Below, one piece after another: positions 15,070 to 21,612 of a stretch of 21,612 nucleotides of DNA. The stretch is taken from NCBI GenBank assembly GCA_938004315.1, contig CALKWG010000026.1:1-21612 (forward strand). Direction: 5' to 3'. This DNA comes from an uncultured Spirochaetaceae bacterium (GTDB lineage: Bacteria; Spirochaetota; Spirochaetia; Treponematales; UBA12059). The notes under the pieces were generated by a model. That model was not told the DNA's origin. It saw only the letters and a program-made list of their open reading frames with translations, and made no database searches. Both the position numbers and the translations under genes were made by a program. Position 1 is the stretch's first letter; each line of letters begins with the position of its first letter.

Positions 15070-16515
15070 TCAGCCGAGCTTCCAGCTCGTGCCCGCGGGT
15101 CCGTCCTCGAGGATGACCCCGCGCGACTTAAGGCCGTCCCTGATGGCGTCGGCCTTGGCGAAGTCCTTAGCCTTCTTGGCCGCTAGGCGCTCGGCTATGA
15201 GGGATTCGATCTCCTTGACGAGGGCGGGATCGACGCCCTCCTCCTTGCGGCGCAGCTCGGCCAAGCCCAGGCCCAGGGCGCGGTCCATGTCATAAGCCGC
15301 CGCCAAGGCGTGCGAGGCGGGCAAGCCCTGCTCCCGAAGGACGCCCCAGAGCTCGGCCAGGGCGCGCGGCGTGGACAGGTCGTCCTCCAAGGCGGCGCGG
15401 AAGGCCGCAAGGCGCGCGGACGCGGCGGGCTCCAGGCCGGCAAGCGGCGGCAGGGCCGGCTCTGCGGCGCCGGCGGGCGTCGCGTTGTCGCGCAGGGCCA
15501 ATACGCGCTCGACGAGCGAGCGGCGCGACGACTTGGCGGAGGCCAGGGCGTCCTGGCTGAACTGCAGCTGGGAGCGGTAGTGCGCGCCGAGGAGGAAGTA
15601 GCGATAGTCCAGGGGCTCGAAGCCGGCGTCGATCAGGCTTTGCAAGGTCAGGAAACCGCCCTTGCTCTTGCTCATCTTGCCGCCGTCGCCGAACACCAGG
15701 AACTCGTTGTGCAGCCAGTAACGCACCCACCGCTTGCCCGTGGCCGCCTCGCTCTGGGCTATCTCATTCGTGTGGTGGATGGGGATATGGTCGATGCCGC
15801 CGGCGTGGATGTCGAACTGCTCCCCGAGGTATTTCATGCTCATGGCGGAGCATTCGATGTGCCAGCCGGGGTAGCCGCGGCCCCAGGGGCTGTCCCATTG
15901 CAGCGCCTGGTCCTCGAACTTGCTCTTAGTAAACCAGAGGGCGAAGTCGTAGGGGCTACGCTTATTGGCGTCCACGTCGACGCGGGCCCCGGCCTGCTGC
16001 TCGTCGAGGCGCAGCATAGCCAGCTTGCCGTAGTCCTTGAACTTGGAGACGTCGAAGTAGAGGTTGCCTCCGGCGGCGTAGGTGTAGCCATTGGCCTCGA
16101 TGCGCTTAATGAGCTCGATCATCTCGGGCACGTGCTCGGTAGCCTTGCAGACCACCGAGGGTCGGCGAACGTTCAAGCGCTCGGTATCGCGGAAGAAGGC
16201 GTCGGTATAGTACTGCGCGACTTCCAGGACGCTCTTATGCCGCTCCTGGGCCGTCTTGACCATCTTATCCTCGCCGTCGTCGGTATCGCCCGAGAGATGG
16301 CCGACGTCGGTGATGTTCATGACGTGGGTCACGCCGTAGCCCAGGTACTCCAAGGCGCGGACCAGGGTATCGTCGAAGACATAGGCGCGCAGGTTGCCAA
16401 TGTGGGCGAAATTGTAAACCGTGGGACCGCAGCCGTAGAAACCTACTTTCCCGGGGTTGATCGGAACGAACTCTTCGAGGGTACGTCCGAGGGTGTTGTA
16501 AAGCCGTAAGCCCAT
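15070..16515 (-). CDS. cysS: Cysteinyl-tRNA synthetase
   Basis: Class I aminoacyl-tRNA synthetase charging tRNA-Cys (EC 6.1.1.16), in the cytoplasm. The protein is 481 residues, the usual length. [19 protein letters not shown] holds the zinc ligand Cys29 and the HIGH motif as HIGN (38-41). Another zinc ligand is Cys222 (WHIECSAM), and the HHTNE block follows. The KMSKS loop is intact (280-284). The C-terminal domain contains [21 protein letters not shown], typical of CysRS. The ATG at 16515 has a strong AAAGGAGG ribosome site 5 bases upstream, so this gene is leadered, unlike its divergent neighbour murB. I could not assign its promoter confidently within the 77-base divergent region. Confidence 0.98.
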   Translation of the reverse strand: MGLRLYNTLGRTLEEFVPINPGKVGFYGCGPTVYNFAHIGNLRAYVFDDTLVRALEYLGYGVTHVMNITDVGHLSGDTDDGEDKMVKTAQERHKSVLEVAQYYTDAFFRDTERLNVRRPSVVCKATEHVPEMIELIKRIEANGYTYAAGGNLYFDVSKFKDYGKLAMLRLDEQQAGARVDVDANKRSPYDFALWFTKSKFEDQALQWDSPWGRGYPGWHIECSAMSMKYLGEQFDIHAGGIDHIPIHHTNEIAQSEAATGKRWVRYWLHNEFLVFGDGGKMSKSKGGFLTLQSLIDAGFEPLDYRYFLLGAHYRSQLQFSQDALASAKSSRRSLVERVLALRDNATPAGAAEPALPPLAGLEPAASARLAAFRAALEDDLSTPRALAELWGVLREQGLPASHALAAAYDMDRALGLGLAELRRKEEGVDPALVKEIESLIAERLAAKKAKDFAKADAIRDGLKSRGVILEDGPAGTSWKLG

Positions 16516-16556
16516 GCGGTCCTCCTTTCATCGCTCAATTGCGTTCGGGCCGCTCC

Positions 16557-16585
16557 TTGCCCTCGCCGCGGCGGCGGGGTAGTAT
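16557..16585 (+). promoter_or_regulatory. Leaderless murB promoter
   Basis: TTGCCC (16557-16562), exact 17-base spacer, TAGTAT (16580-16585), then only 7 bases to the murB ATG at 16593. Transcription should start at or within a base or two of the start codon, so no ribosome site fits. It lies in the 77-base divergent region shared with cysS. Confidence 0.5.
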
Positions 16586-16592
16586 GCGGCCC

Positions 16593-17627
16593 ATGGCTAC
16601 ACTAAGGAATATCCTTGAAAATTGCAATATAGACGCCGAACTACACTTCGACGAGCCCATGGCTGGCCATACCACCTTCAGGATAGGCGGGCCGGCCGAC
16701 GCCTACGCCATGCCCCGTAGCCCGGAGGCCCTGGCGGCCCTGCTCAAGGCGGCGCGCGACGGCGGCTTCCCCGCCTATCTGATAGGGGGCGGGGCCAACC
16801 TGCTCGTCGCCGACGCGGGGGTACGGGGGCTCGTGATCTCGACCGCCGGCCTAGGCGGGGTACGGGAGATCGACCCGGCGGCCTTCGCGTCCGAGGCGCC
16901 GGCCTCCGCCAGGGGCGGCGCGGGGAACGACGACGGCGGACGTTTCCTGTACGCCGGGGCCGGCGTTCCGGTCGCCGAGCTCGTAATGAAGGCGGCCGAG
17001 CTCGGCCTCGGCGGCCTCGAATTCGCCGCGGGGCTTCCCGGCTCGGTCGGCGGCGCCGTCTACATGAACGCCCGCTGCTACGAGCGCGAGTTCGCCGACG
17101 CCCTCGCCTACGTCGACTACCTGCCCGCTGACAGGGAGGCCGGCGACGGGGAGCCTTCGGACGCCGAGGGCGACGCGCCCCGCCTCGCCCGCCTCCTCGT
17201 CGAGCGTGCGGACTGGGCGTACAAGCGCACGCCCTTCATGCCCGGCGGCTCCTCGGCCGGGGCGGCCGTGATCGGCGCGGCCTTCATCCTACGGCCCGCC
17301 GATCCGACCGCCCTCAAGGCCAGGATGGCCGAGCTCGAGGCCGACCGCCGCGCCAAGGGGCATTTCGATTACCCGTCCGCCGGCAGCTTATTTAAAAATA
17401 ACAGAGCTTTCGGGCGGCCCACGGGGAAGATACTCGACGAGCTGGGGTTCCGCGGCCTCCGCGTAGGCGACGCCATGGTGAGCCCTAAGCACGCCAACAT
17501 ATTCGTCAACGCCGGCCGAGCCACGGCGGCCGACATGATAGCGCTCATACGACGCGCCCAAGACGCGGCGCGGGAGGCCTTCGGCTACGAGCTGGAGCCC
17601 GAAGTGGCGACGCTCGGCGAATTCTAG
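16593..17627 (+). CDS. murB: UDP-N-acetylenolpyruvoylglucosamine reductase MurB
   Basis: FAD enzyme reducing UDP-GlcNAc-enolpyruvate to UDP-MurNAc, an early cytoplasmic step of peptidoglycan synthesis (EC 1.3.1.98). The protein is 344 residues. The FAD-binding block reads YLIGGGANLLVAD, followed by GLEFAAGLPGSVGGAVYMNARCYERE. The catalytic Ser is Ser265 in SAGSLFKN, and Glu is expected in the C-terminal LEPEVATLG. An Ala/Gly/Asp-rich insertion interrupts the FAD domain (FASEAPASARGGAGNDDGG), and a second acidic one precedes DWAYKR. Upstream in-frame ATGs at 16539 and 16584 exist, but the homologous start MATLRNILENC lies at 16593, directly downstream of a -10 box. The first codons are AT-rich, as suits a leaderless message. 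The promoter overlaps the cysS divergent region. Confidence 0.95.
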   Translation: MATLRNILENCNIDAELHFDEPMAGHTTFRIGGPADAYAMPRSPEALAALLKAARDGGFPAYLIGGGANLLVADAGVRGLVISTAGLGGVREIDPAAFASEAPASARGGAGNDDGGRFLYAGAGVPVAELVMKAAELGLGGLEFAAGLPGSVGGAVYMNARCYEREFADALAYVDYLPADREAGDGEPSDAEGDAPRLARLLVERADWAYKRTPFMPGGSSAGAAVIGAAFILRPADPTALKARMAELEADRRAKGHFDYPSAGSLFKNNRAFGRPTGKILDELGFRGLRVGDAMVSPKHANIFVNAGRATAADMIALIRRAQDAAREAFGYELEPEVATLGEF

Positions 17628-17640
17628 CCCCGGCCCGAGC

Positions 17641-17669
17641 TTGCGAAGCGGGCTCGCCTCGCCTACAAT
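17641..17669 (+). promoter_or_regulatory. Leaderless promoter of the UspA-EIIA gene
   Basis: TTGCGA (17641-17646), 17-base spacer, TACAAT (17664-17669), then 6 bases to the ATG at 17676. It has the same -35 hexamer and spacing as the sensor-kinase promoter. No ribosome site can fit in the 6 bases. Confidence 0.65.
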
Positions 17670-17675
17670 CGAGCT

Positions 17676-19031
17676 ATGGACGCGCCGAACTACGGCATCG
17701 CGATACTCCTCGCCTTAGCCGCGGCCGTCGCCGCGGCGGCCGGGCTCCGTTCGGCGCGGCGCCGCGGCTCGCCCGGCATCCGCTGCCTGGCGGCCGTGGG
17801 CGGCCGCGACAACATGGCGTCCATACTCCACGCCTGCCGCGACCTCGGCCGCGCGGGCCCGGTCCGCGCTGTCTGCGTCGCCGCGTCCGCCGACGGCCCC
17901 GACGGCCGGGCCGCCGAGGAGGCCATGGTCCGCCTCGTCGCCGCCGGCGCTCGGGCGGGCATAGCCGTGGCGCCCTCGGTCTCGTTCGGTCAGGGCGTGG
18001 CAGAGGGCATCGCCGGCGCGGCGCTCGAGGCCGGCGCGGAGGCCGTCGTCATAGGCTGGCCCGACCAGGCCAAGCGCGGCGCCGGCCCCTCGGGCCGCGT
18101 CGTGGTCGACGAACTGGCCGCCCTGACCGCGCTGCCTATCTTCGTCGTGAGGAGGCTGGACGGCCGCCGGTCGGGCAGGCGCCTCGTGCTGGCCTACGAT
18201 AGGGCGGCGGAGCGGGCGGCGGGCTTCGCCCGAGCCAAGGAGACGACGATCCGCGCTTGGGGCCGCCCCTTCAAGGAATACGCCGTCGGCGGCAAGGAAG
18301 GCGCGGCGGGAGGAGCCTCGAACATGGCCGGCTGGCGCGAGCTCATAGACGAGCTGCGGGCCATCGGCCCCGAGCGCACGCTCCTTACGGTGCTCTCGCC
18401 CAGGCCCGCGGACGCCCTGTGGTCGCAGCTGGGCGAACGTATGGCCCTCGGGGCGACCGAGGCCTTCCCGGAGCTGGCCGCCGTCTTCGCGTACCTAGCG
18501 TCGCACGAGGGCGTCGGCGCCGCGTCTCCGCGGCCTATCGGTCCGACGCCGAACGAGCCCGAGGGGATCCCGCCGGAGGCCGCGGCGCCGGCCCCGATAG
18601 GCTTGGTGGGCGAGGCCTTCGCGGCCGGCCGCGTCAGGCCGAACATGAGCCAGGCCGCCCTGGTAGACGCCATCATGGAGCTGACGCGCGAGCTCTTCCC
18701 GCGCGGGCTCCGAACGGCCGAGAGCCTGGCCATCGAGTTCTCCGCGAGCGCGCGGCGAGAGCCCATCGAGCTCGAGCCGGGCGTGCTCCTCTTGCATGCG
18801 CATGCCGAAGGCCTCGCCGAGCCCCGCTTAGCCATCGGCAGCCGCGGCGAGGGCTGGGGCCTGGCCGCGTTGCGCGAGCGGGTCCGCGTCATCGCGGTGC
18901 TCGTGTCGCCGGCCGCGCTCGGGCCGGACGCGCACCTCAAGGCGCTGACCGAGCTGGCCAAAGCCTTCAGGGACGGCAGCCTCTCAGCGGCCCTGGCCGA
19001 AGGCGAGGATCGAAATGTCGGACCGGATTAG
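17676..19031 (+). CDS. Single-pass UspA-like / PTS EIIA-2-like fusion protein
   Basis: A 451-residue protein. A short N-terminal membrane segment (about 6-24) is followed by a UspA-like alpha/beta domain (about 36-162; CLAAVGGRDNMASILHACRDL, later EAGAEAVVIGWP), a less clear middle region that may be a second Usp unit, and a C-terminal domain like PTS EIIA type 2 (about 318-445). In that domain GVLLLHAHAEGLAEPRLAIGS matches the family's aixPHA...vxxpxxaig block and retains His374 at the phosphorylation position; a second His is at 376. Usp and EIIA-like tails together are known at the C-terminus of some cation/proton antiporters; here no transporter precedes them. It is 48 bases after murB with its own promoter. 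The stop overlaps the convergent kinase stop. Confidence 0.65.
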   Translation: MDAPNYGIAILLALAAAVAAAAGLRSARRRGSPGIRCLAAVGGRDNMASILHACRDLGRAGPVRAVCVAASADGPDGRAAEEAMVRLVAAGARAGIAVAPSVSFGQGVAEGIAGAALEAGAEAVVIGWPDQAKRGAGPSGRVVVDELAALTALPIFVVRRLDGRRSGRRLVLAYDRAAERAAGFARAKETTIRAWGRPFKEYAVGGKEGAAGGASNMAGWRELIDELRAIGPERTLLTVLSPRPADALWSQLGERMALGATEAFPELAAVFAYLASHEGVGAASPRPIGPTPNEPEGIPPEAAAPAPIGLVGEAFAAGRVRPNMSQAALVDAIMELTRELFPRGLRTAESLAIEFSASARREPIELEPGVLLLHAHAEGLAEPRLAIGSRGEGWGLAALRERVRVIAVLVSPAALGPDAHLKALTELAKAFRDGSLSAALAEGEDRNVGPD

Positions 19032-20269
19032 GCCTCGGGGAAGCGTACGACGAATTCGACGAGGCCGCCTTGGGAGCTACAGCCGAGCTCCCCGCCGAGC
19101 TGACGGGCGAGCTCGCTCGCCATGACGAGCCCGAAGCCCCGCGACGCCTGCGGGTCGAAGCCGGCCGGTAGCGCGCGGCCGTTGGCGACGCTCAGGCTCA
19201 CCCGCCCCTCGTCCCGCTCAAGTCCGACGGCTATCTCTCCGTCCCGGTCGCCGTACTTGATCGCGTTGGTCACGAGCTCGTTCGCGATGACGCCCAGCGC
19301 CGAGGCCCGCTTAGAATCGAGCTCTAGGGGCGCGAGATCGTAGGAGAAAACGAGGTCTTCGCAGGCGTGGCCGCAGCTCTGCTCTATGCCCTCGGTAAGG
19401 GCGCGTATGTACGCCGCGCAATCGAGGCTATCGGCCTCGCCGTCCATGAACATGCGCTCATAGAGCCGCGCCAAGGTATCGACGCGGCCGATGAGCGCCT
19501 CGATGCGCTCGCGCGCCTCGTCGCCGCTCGCCCTGCCCGCTTCGATTCCCATCATCGACGACATGAGGGTTATCGAGTTCTTCACCCGATGCTGCAGCTC
19601 CTTATACAACTGAGAACGCAGCTCTATCGTCCGACGCATCGCGGCCTCGGCCTGACGCTTAGCGCGCAAAGCCAAGGCAAGGACGAAGCCGAGCGCGGCG
19701 AGGCTCAAGGCGACGATGCCGAGGACGACGAGCCTGATTTGGGAGGCTGCGAGGCGGTCCGAACCCTCCATTAAGAGCCGGGTAAGCCGCTCCGTATACT
19801 CTTCGATATCTGCCTGGTGAAGGTCTTTAAGGCTCGCGTCATGGATGATAGACAAGAGCAGGGGCTTGCCCGCCGCCGGGCCGATAACCGTAGAAGAGTA
19901 GACTTCGACGATACGTATGGAGCCGTCGGCGAGCCTATGGGGGAAGAGGAAATAGTGCCGCTCGTCACTGACGGCCCGCCGCCGTTCCTCGGCGATCTCC
20001 TCGGGCGAGAGGACGTTGACATCCTGTATCCTCATGCCGACGAGGCGCTCGTAGCCGTAGAAGGCCTGCGCCGATTTGTTGGCGCCGAGGATCACGCCTG
20101 TCTCGGGCTCGATGAGTAGCATCATGGCGGCATGGCCGTCGACGAGGGAGAAGATGCCCCCGTCGTCGGCGATTCGGCCTGAGGCTTGGGCGCCGGCCGC
20201 CGCGATCGCGGCGAGCAGAAGGCCGGCGCCTAAGGCGAGCCGGTGTATGGCGAAGCCTACTTTCCGCAT
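19028..20269 (-). CDS. Sensor histidine kinase, PAS + HisKA_2/HWE type
   Basis: A 413-residue kinase. An N-terminal signal or membrane segment (about 5-28) precedes a PAS domain (about 40-148; GVILGANKSAQAFYGYERLVGM). A helical stretch and a second membrane segment (about 180-201) follow, which places the PAS outside the cytoplasm if both segments span. The phosphoacceptor is His227 in LQHRVKNSITLMSSMM, the HisKA_2-like signature. The ATPase has N-box NELVTNAIKYGD (from Asn330) and a G-box RGFGLVMASELARQLGG. The G1 box reads VANGRA, where the adenine-contacting Asp of DNG is expected. The ATG at 20269 is chosen over an upstream TTG at 20305, because that TTG is the promoter's -35 box. No response regulator lies nearby. 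Confidence 0.87.
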   Translation of the reverse strand: MRKVGFAIHRLALGAGLLLAAIAAAGAQASGRIADDGGIFSLVDGHAAMMLLIEPETGVILGANKSAQAFYGYERLVGMRIQDVNVLSPEEIAEERRRAVSDERHYFLFPHRLADGSIRIVEVYSSTVIGPAAGKPLLLSIIHDASLKDLHQADIEEYTERLTRLLMEGSDRLAASQIRLVVLGIVALSLAALGFVLALALRAKRQAEAAMRRTIELRSQLYKELQHRVKNSITLMSSMMGIEAGRASGDEARERIEALIGRVDTLARLYERMFMDGEADSLDCAAYIRALTEGIEQSCGHACEDLVFSYDLAPLELDSKRASALGVIANELVTNAIKYGDRDGEIAVGLERDEGRVSLSVANGRALPAGFDPQASRGFGLVMASELARQLGGELGCSSQGGLVEFVVRFPEA

Positions 20270-20276
20270 ATTTTGG

Positions 20277-20305
20277 ATTATAAAATATACTCGGACGGCT
20301 CGCAA
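20277..20305 (-). promoter_or_regulatory. Leaderless promoter of the sensor kinase gene
   Basis: TTGCGA (20305-20300), 17-base spacer, perfect TATAAT (20282-20277) on the minus strand, then 7 bases to the ATG at 20269. It is the strongest of the four leaderless-type promoters here. Confidence 0.7.
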
Positions 20306-20379
20306 TTATATTTAGCTCAAGGCTCATGGCTGATCGATCTTAGCTTACTTGCGTAACGAAGGAAGCCGCCCGGCGGCCC

Positions 20380-20408
20380 TTGCCTTATTTCGGAAGCCGA
20401 TCGATAAT
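20380..20408 (+). promoter_or_regulatory. Leaderless pepT promoter
   Basis: TTGCCT (20380-20385), 17-base spacer, GATAAT (20403-20408), then 7 bases to the ATG at 20416. An in-frame ATG at 20407 overlaps the -10 box and so cannot be the start on this transcript. Confidence 0.65.
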
Positions 20409-20415
20409 GGCGCGC

Positions 20416-21566
20416 ATGAAAGACTACGCCGCCATACTGGCTCGGCCGCACACGGCCGAACTCATAGAGCGCCTGGTTCGCTACGCCAAGATCGAGACGA
20501 CGAGCGACCGGCATGAAAGCGTCATACCCTCCACCGCGTCGCAATGGGATCTGGCTCGGTTGCTCGTCGAGGAGCTCAAAGGCCTCGGCATAGCCGAGGT
20601 CAGCATCGACGAGCACTGCTACGTCATCGCCCGCGTGCCCGCCTCGCCGGGGCTTGAGAACGCGCCAGCCGTGGGCTTCATGGCCCACGTCGACACCTCG
20701 AGCGACGTCTCGGGCAAGGACGTGAAGCCCCGCGTGGTCAAGGGCTACGACGGGAAGGCCCTGCCCCTCTCGCCGGGCTGGACCCTCGACCCCGCGGACT
20801 TCCCCGAGCTTACGGATTACGCCGGGGACACGCTCGTCGTCACCGACGGCACCACGCTCCTGGGAGCCGACGACAAGGCCGGCATAGCCATCGTCATGAC
20901 CGCTATCGCGGCGCTCCTGCGCGCCCCGTCCGTGAAGCACGGGCCGATCTACGCGATCTTCACGCCCGACGAGGAGACCGGCAAGGGCATGGACCTCTTC
21001 CCCATCCAGAAGCTCAAGGCCGCGGCCTGCTATACCCTGGACGGCGGCAAGGGCGGGGAGATCGAATCAGAATGCTTCACCGCCTACGAGGCACGCGTGG
21101 GCTTCAAGGGCAAGGCCTCGCACCCCGGCTACGCCCGCGGCGTCATGGCCAACGCCGTCAGCATGGCCGCCCACTACGTCGCCATGCTGCCCCGGAGCGA
21201 GAGCCCCGAGGCCACGGACGGCTGGTACGGCTACTTCTACCCGAACGAAATCCGCGGCGGCCTGGAGGAAGCCTCGCTCTCGATACTCCTCCGCGATTTC
21301 AGCGACGAGGGCATGGAACGCCGCAAGGCGGCCGTCGAGACCTTCGCCAAGGCGACCGAGGCGCAGTTCCCCGGCGGCAAGGTCACGGTCGAGCTGAAGA
21401 AGCAGTACCTGAATATGAAGAAGAAGCTCGACGAAAGCCCCATGGTGCTCGAGCTCTTATATGCGGCGGCGACCAAGGCGGGCGCCGAGCCCTACTCCAA
21501 GCCCATACGCGGCGGCACCGACGGCTCCAGGCTCACCGAGATGGGCATACCGACGCCGAATATCTT
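20416..21566 (+). CDS. pepT: Peptidase T (tripeptide aminopeptidase), 3' end missing
   Basis: Dizinc M20-family aminopeptidase that removes the N-terminal residue from tripeptides in the cytoplasm (EC 3.4.11.4). About 383 genuine residues remain of a family length near 410. Metal and catalytic residues visible are HVD (His91, Asp93), GADDKAG (Asp152), DEETG (Glu186 catalytic, Glu187) and LDGG (Asp209). The dimerisation domain follows, then KPIRGGTDGSRLTEMGIPTPNI. The family should continue with a Gly-Gly-His segment that supplies the last metal ligand. Instead, adapter sequence begins at 21567 and gives a false ending, DRKSVV, with a stop at 21586-21588. The start at 20416 is fixed by the promoter; upstream in-frame ATGs (20380, 20407) overlap promoter elements. 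Confidence 0.95.
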
Positions 21567-21612
21567 AGATCGGAAGAGCGTCGTGTAGGGAAAGAGTGTA
21601 GATCTCGGTGGT
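21567..21612 (+). other. Illumina TruSeq adapter sequence (assembly artefact)
   Basis: The last 46 bases begin AGATCGGAAGAGCGTCGTGT and continue as the reverse complement of the Illumina universal adapter, to the window end. This is untrimmed library sequence, not genomic DNA. Base 21567 itself could be genomic or the A-tail. Everything after it should be masked, including the apparent stop codon of pepT. Confidence 0.97.

Noticed and set aside
15087..15103. CGAGCT/AGCTCG inverted repeat near the end of cysS, as a terminator
   Set aside because: It lies inside the cysS coding region (encoding TSWKLG) with only a 3-base loop and no U-tract, so it is more likely chance.
15310..16509. 399-codon open frame on the plus strand opposite cysS
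   Set aside because: High-GC shadow frame. It lies entirely antisense to an unmistakable CysRS gene, has no recognisable domain and has low-complexity Ala/Gly/Val composition.
16539..16592. N-terminal extension of murB
   Set aside because: It would be encoded across the -35 and -10 boxes of the promoter and adds a Pro/Arg/Ser-rich tail foreign to MurB.
20380..20415. N-terminal extension of pepT
   Set aside because: The extra codons overlap the TTGCCT and GATAAT boxes, and the conserved PepT N-terminus starts after 20416.
21567..21588. C-terminal DRKSVV of peptidase T as a real protein end
   Set aside because: It is the translation of Illumina adapter, not genome.
1..21612. tRNA, rRNA, CRISPR arrays, insertion sequences and prophage genes
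   Set aside because: I looked through the intergenic stretches (all shorter than about 215 bases) and saw no cloverleaf, repeat-spacer array, transposase or terminal repeats.

Overview
This window is a GC-rich (roughly two-thirds G+C by eye), gene-dense piece of a bacterial chromosome. It carries 16 protein-coding genes, no tRNA or rRNA gene that I can see, and no insertion sequence, phage gene or CRISPR array. I infer a spirochaete (Treponema-like Spirochaetota), probably a draft or metagenome contig. The reasons are the general look of RecG, MurB, CysRS and SHMT, a GTP-type PEP carboxykinase, and a 410-residue regulator with two cyclic-nucleotide domains. No single diagnostic marker is present, so the taxonomy is a guess. 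The last 46 bases (21567-21612) are not genomic: they read as Illumina TruSeq adapter and cut off pepT.

Layout. Positions 1-2475 (+) hold the 3' end of an unknown gene and recG. A long minus-strand block runs from 16515 down to 2494. In transcription order it contains cysS; an ECF sigma / zinc anti-sigma / exported protein / transglutaminase-fold cassette with overlapping stops and starts; glyA; a double cNMP-domain regulator and a QueG-like iron-sulfur protein; a cheW / diguanylate cyclase / double methyltransferase operon; and pckG. From 16593 rightwards come murB (+), a UspA-EIIA protein (+), a sensor kinase (-, convergent with the previous gene) and pepT (+, truncated).

The most distinctive signal is transcriptional. 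murB, the UspA-EIIA gene, the sensor kinase and pepT each have a sigma-70-like -35 box, an exact 17-bp spacer, a -10 box, and then the ATG only 6-7 bases later. These four mRNAs should be leaderless. By contrast pckG, glyA, cysS and cheW have clear Shine-Dalgarno leaders. The four promoters also correct the start codons of murB, the kinase and pepT.

The best candidate for an undescribed system is the sigma cassette at 13364-15034 together with its last gene, 11694-13367. A membrane anti-sigma factor is translationally coupled to a small exported protein and then to a membrane-anchored protein with two IPT/TIG domains and a transglutaminase fold. In that fold the nucleophilic Cys is replaced by Ser. 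This looks like an envelope-sensing or envelope-maintenance unit. Other oddities are an antiporter-type UspA+EIIA regulatory tail with no transporter, a QueG-like protein lacking the expected catalytic Asp, and very high use of the Ile codon ATA with no ATT in a GC-rich genome.
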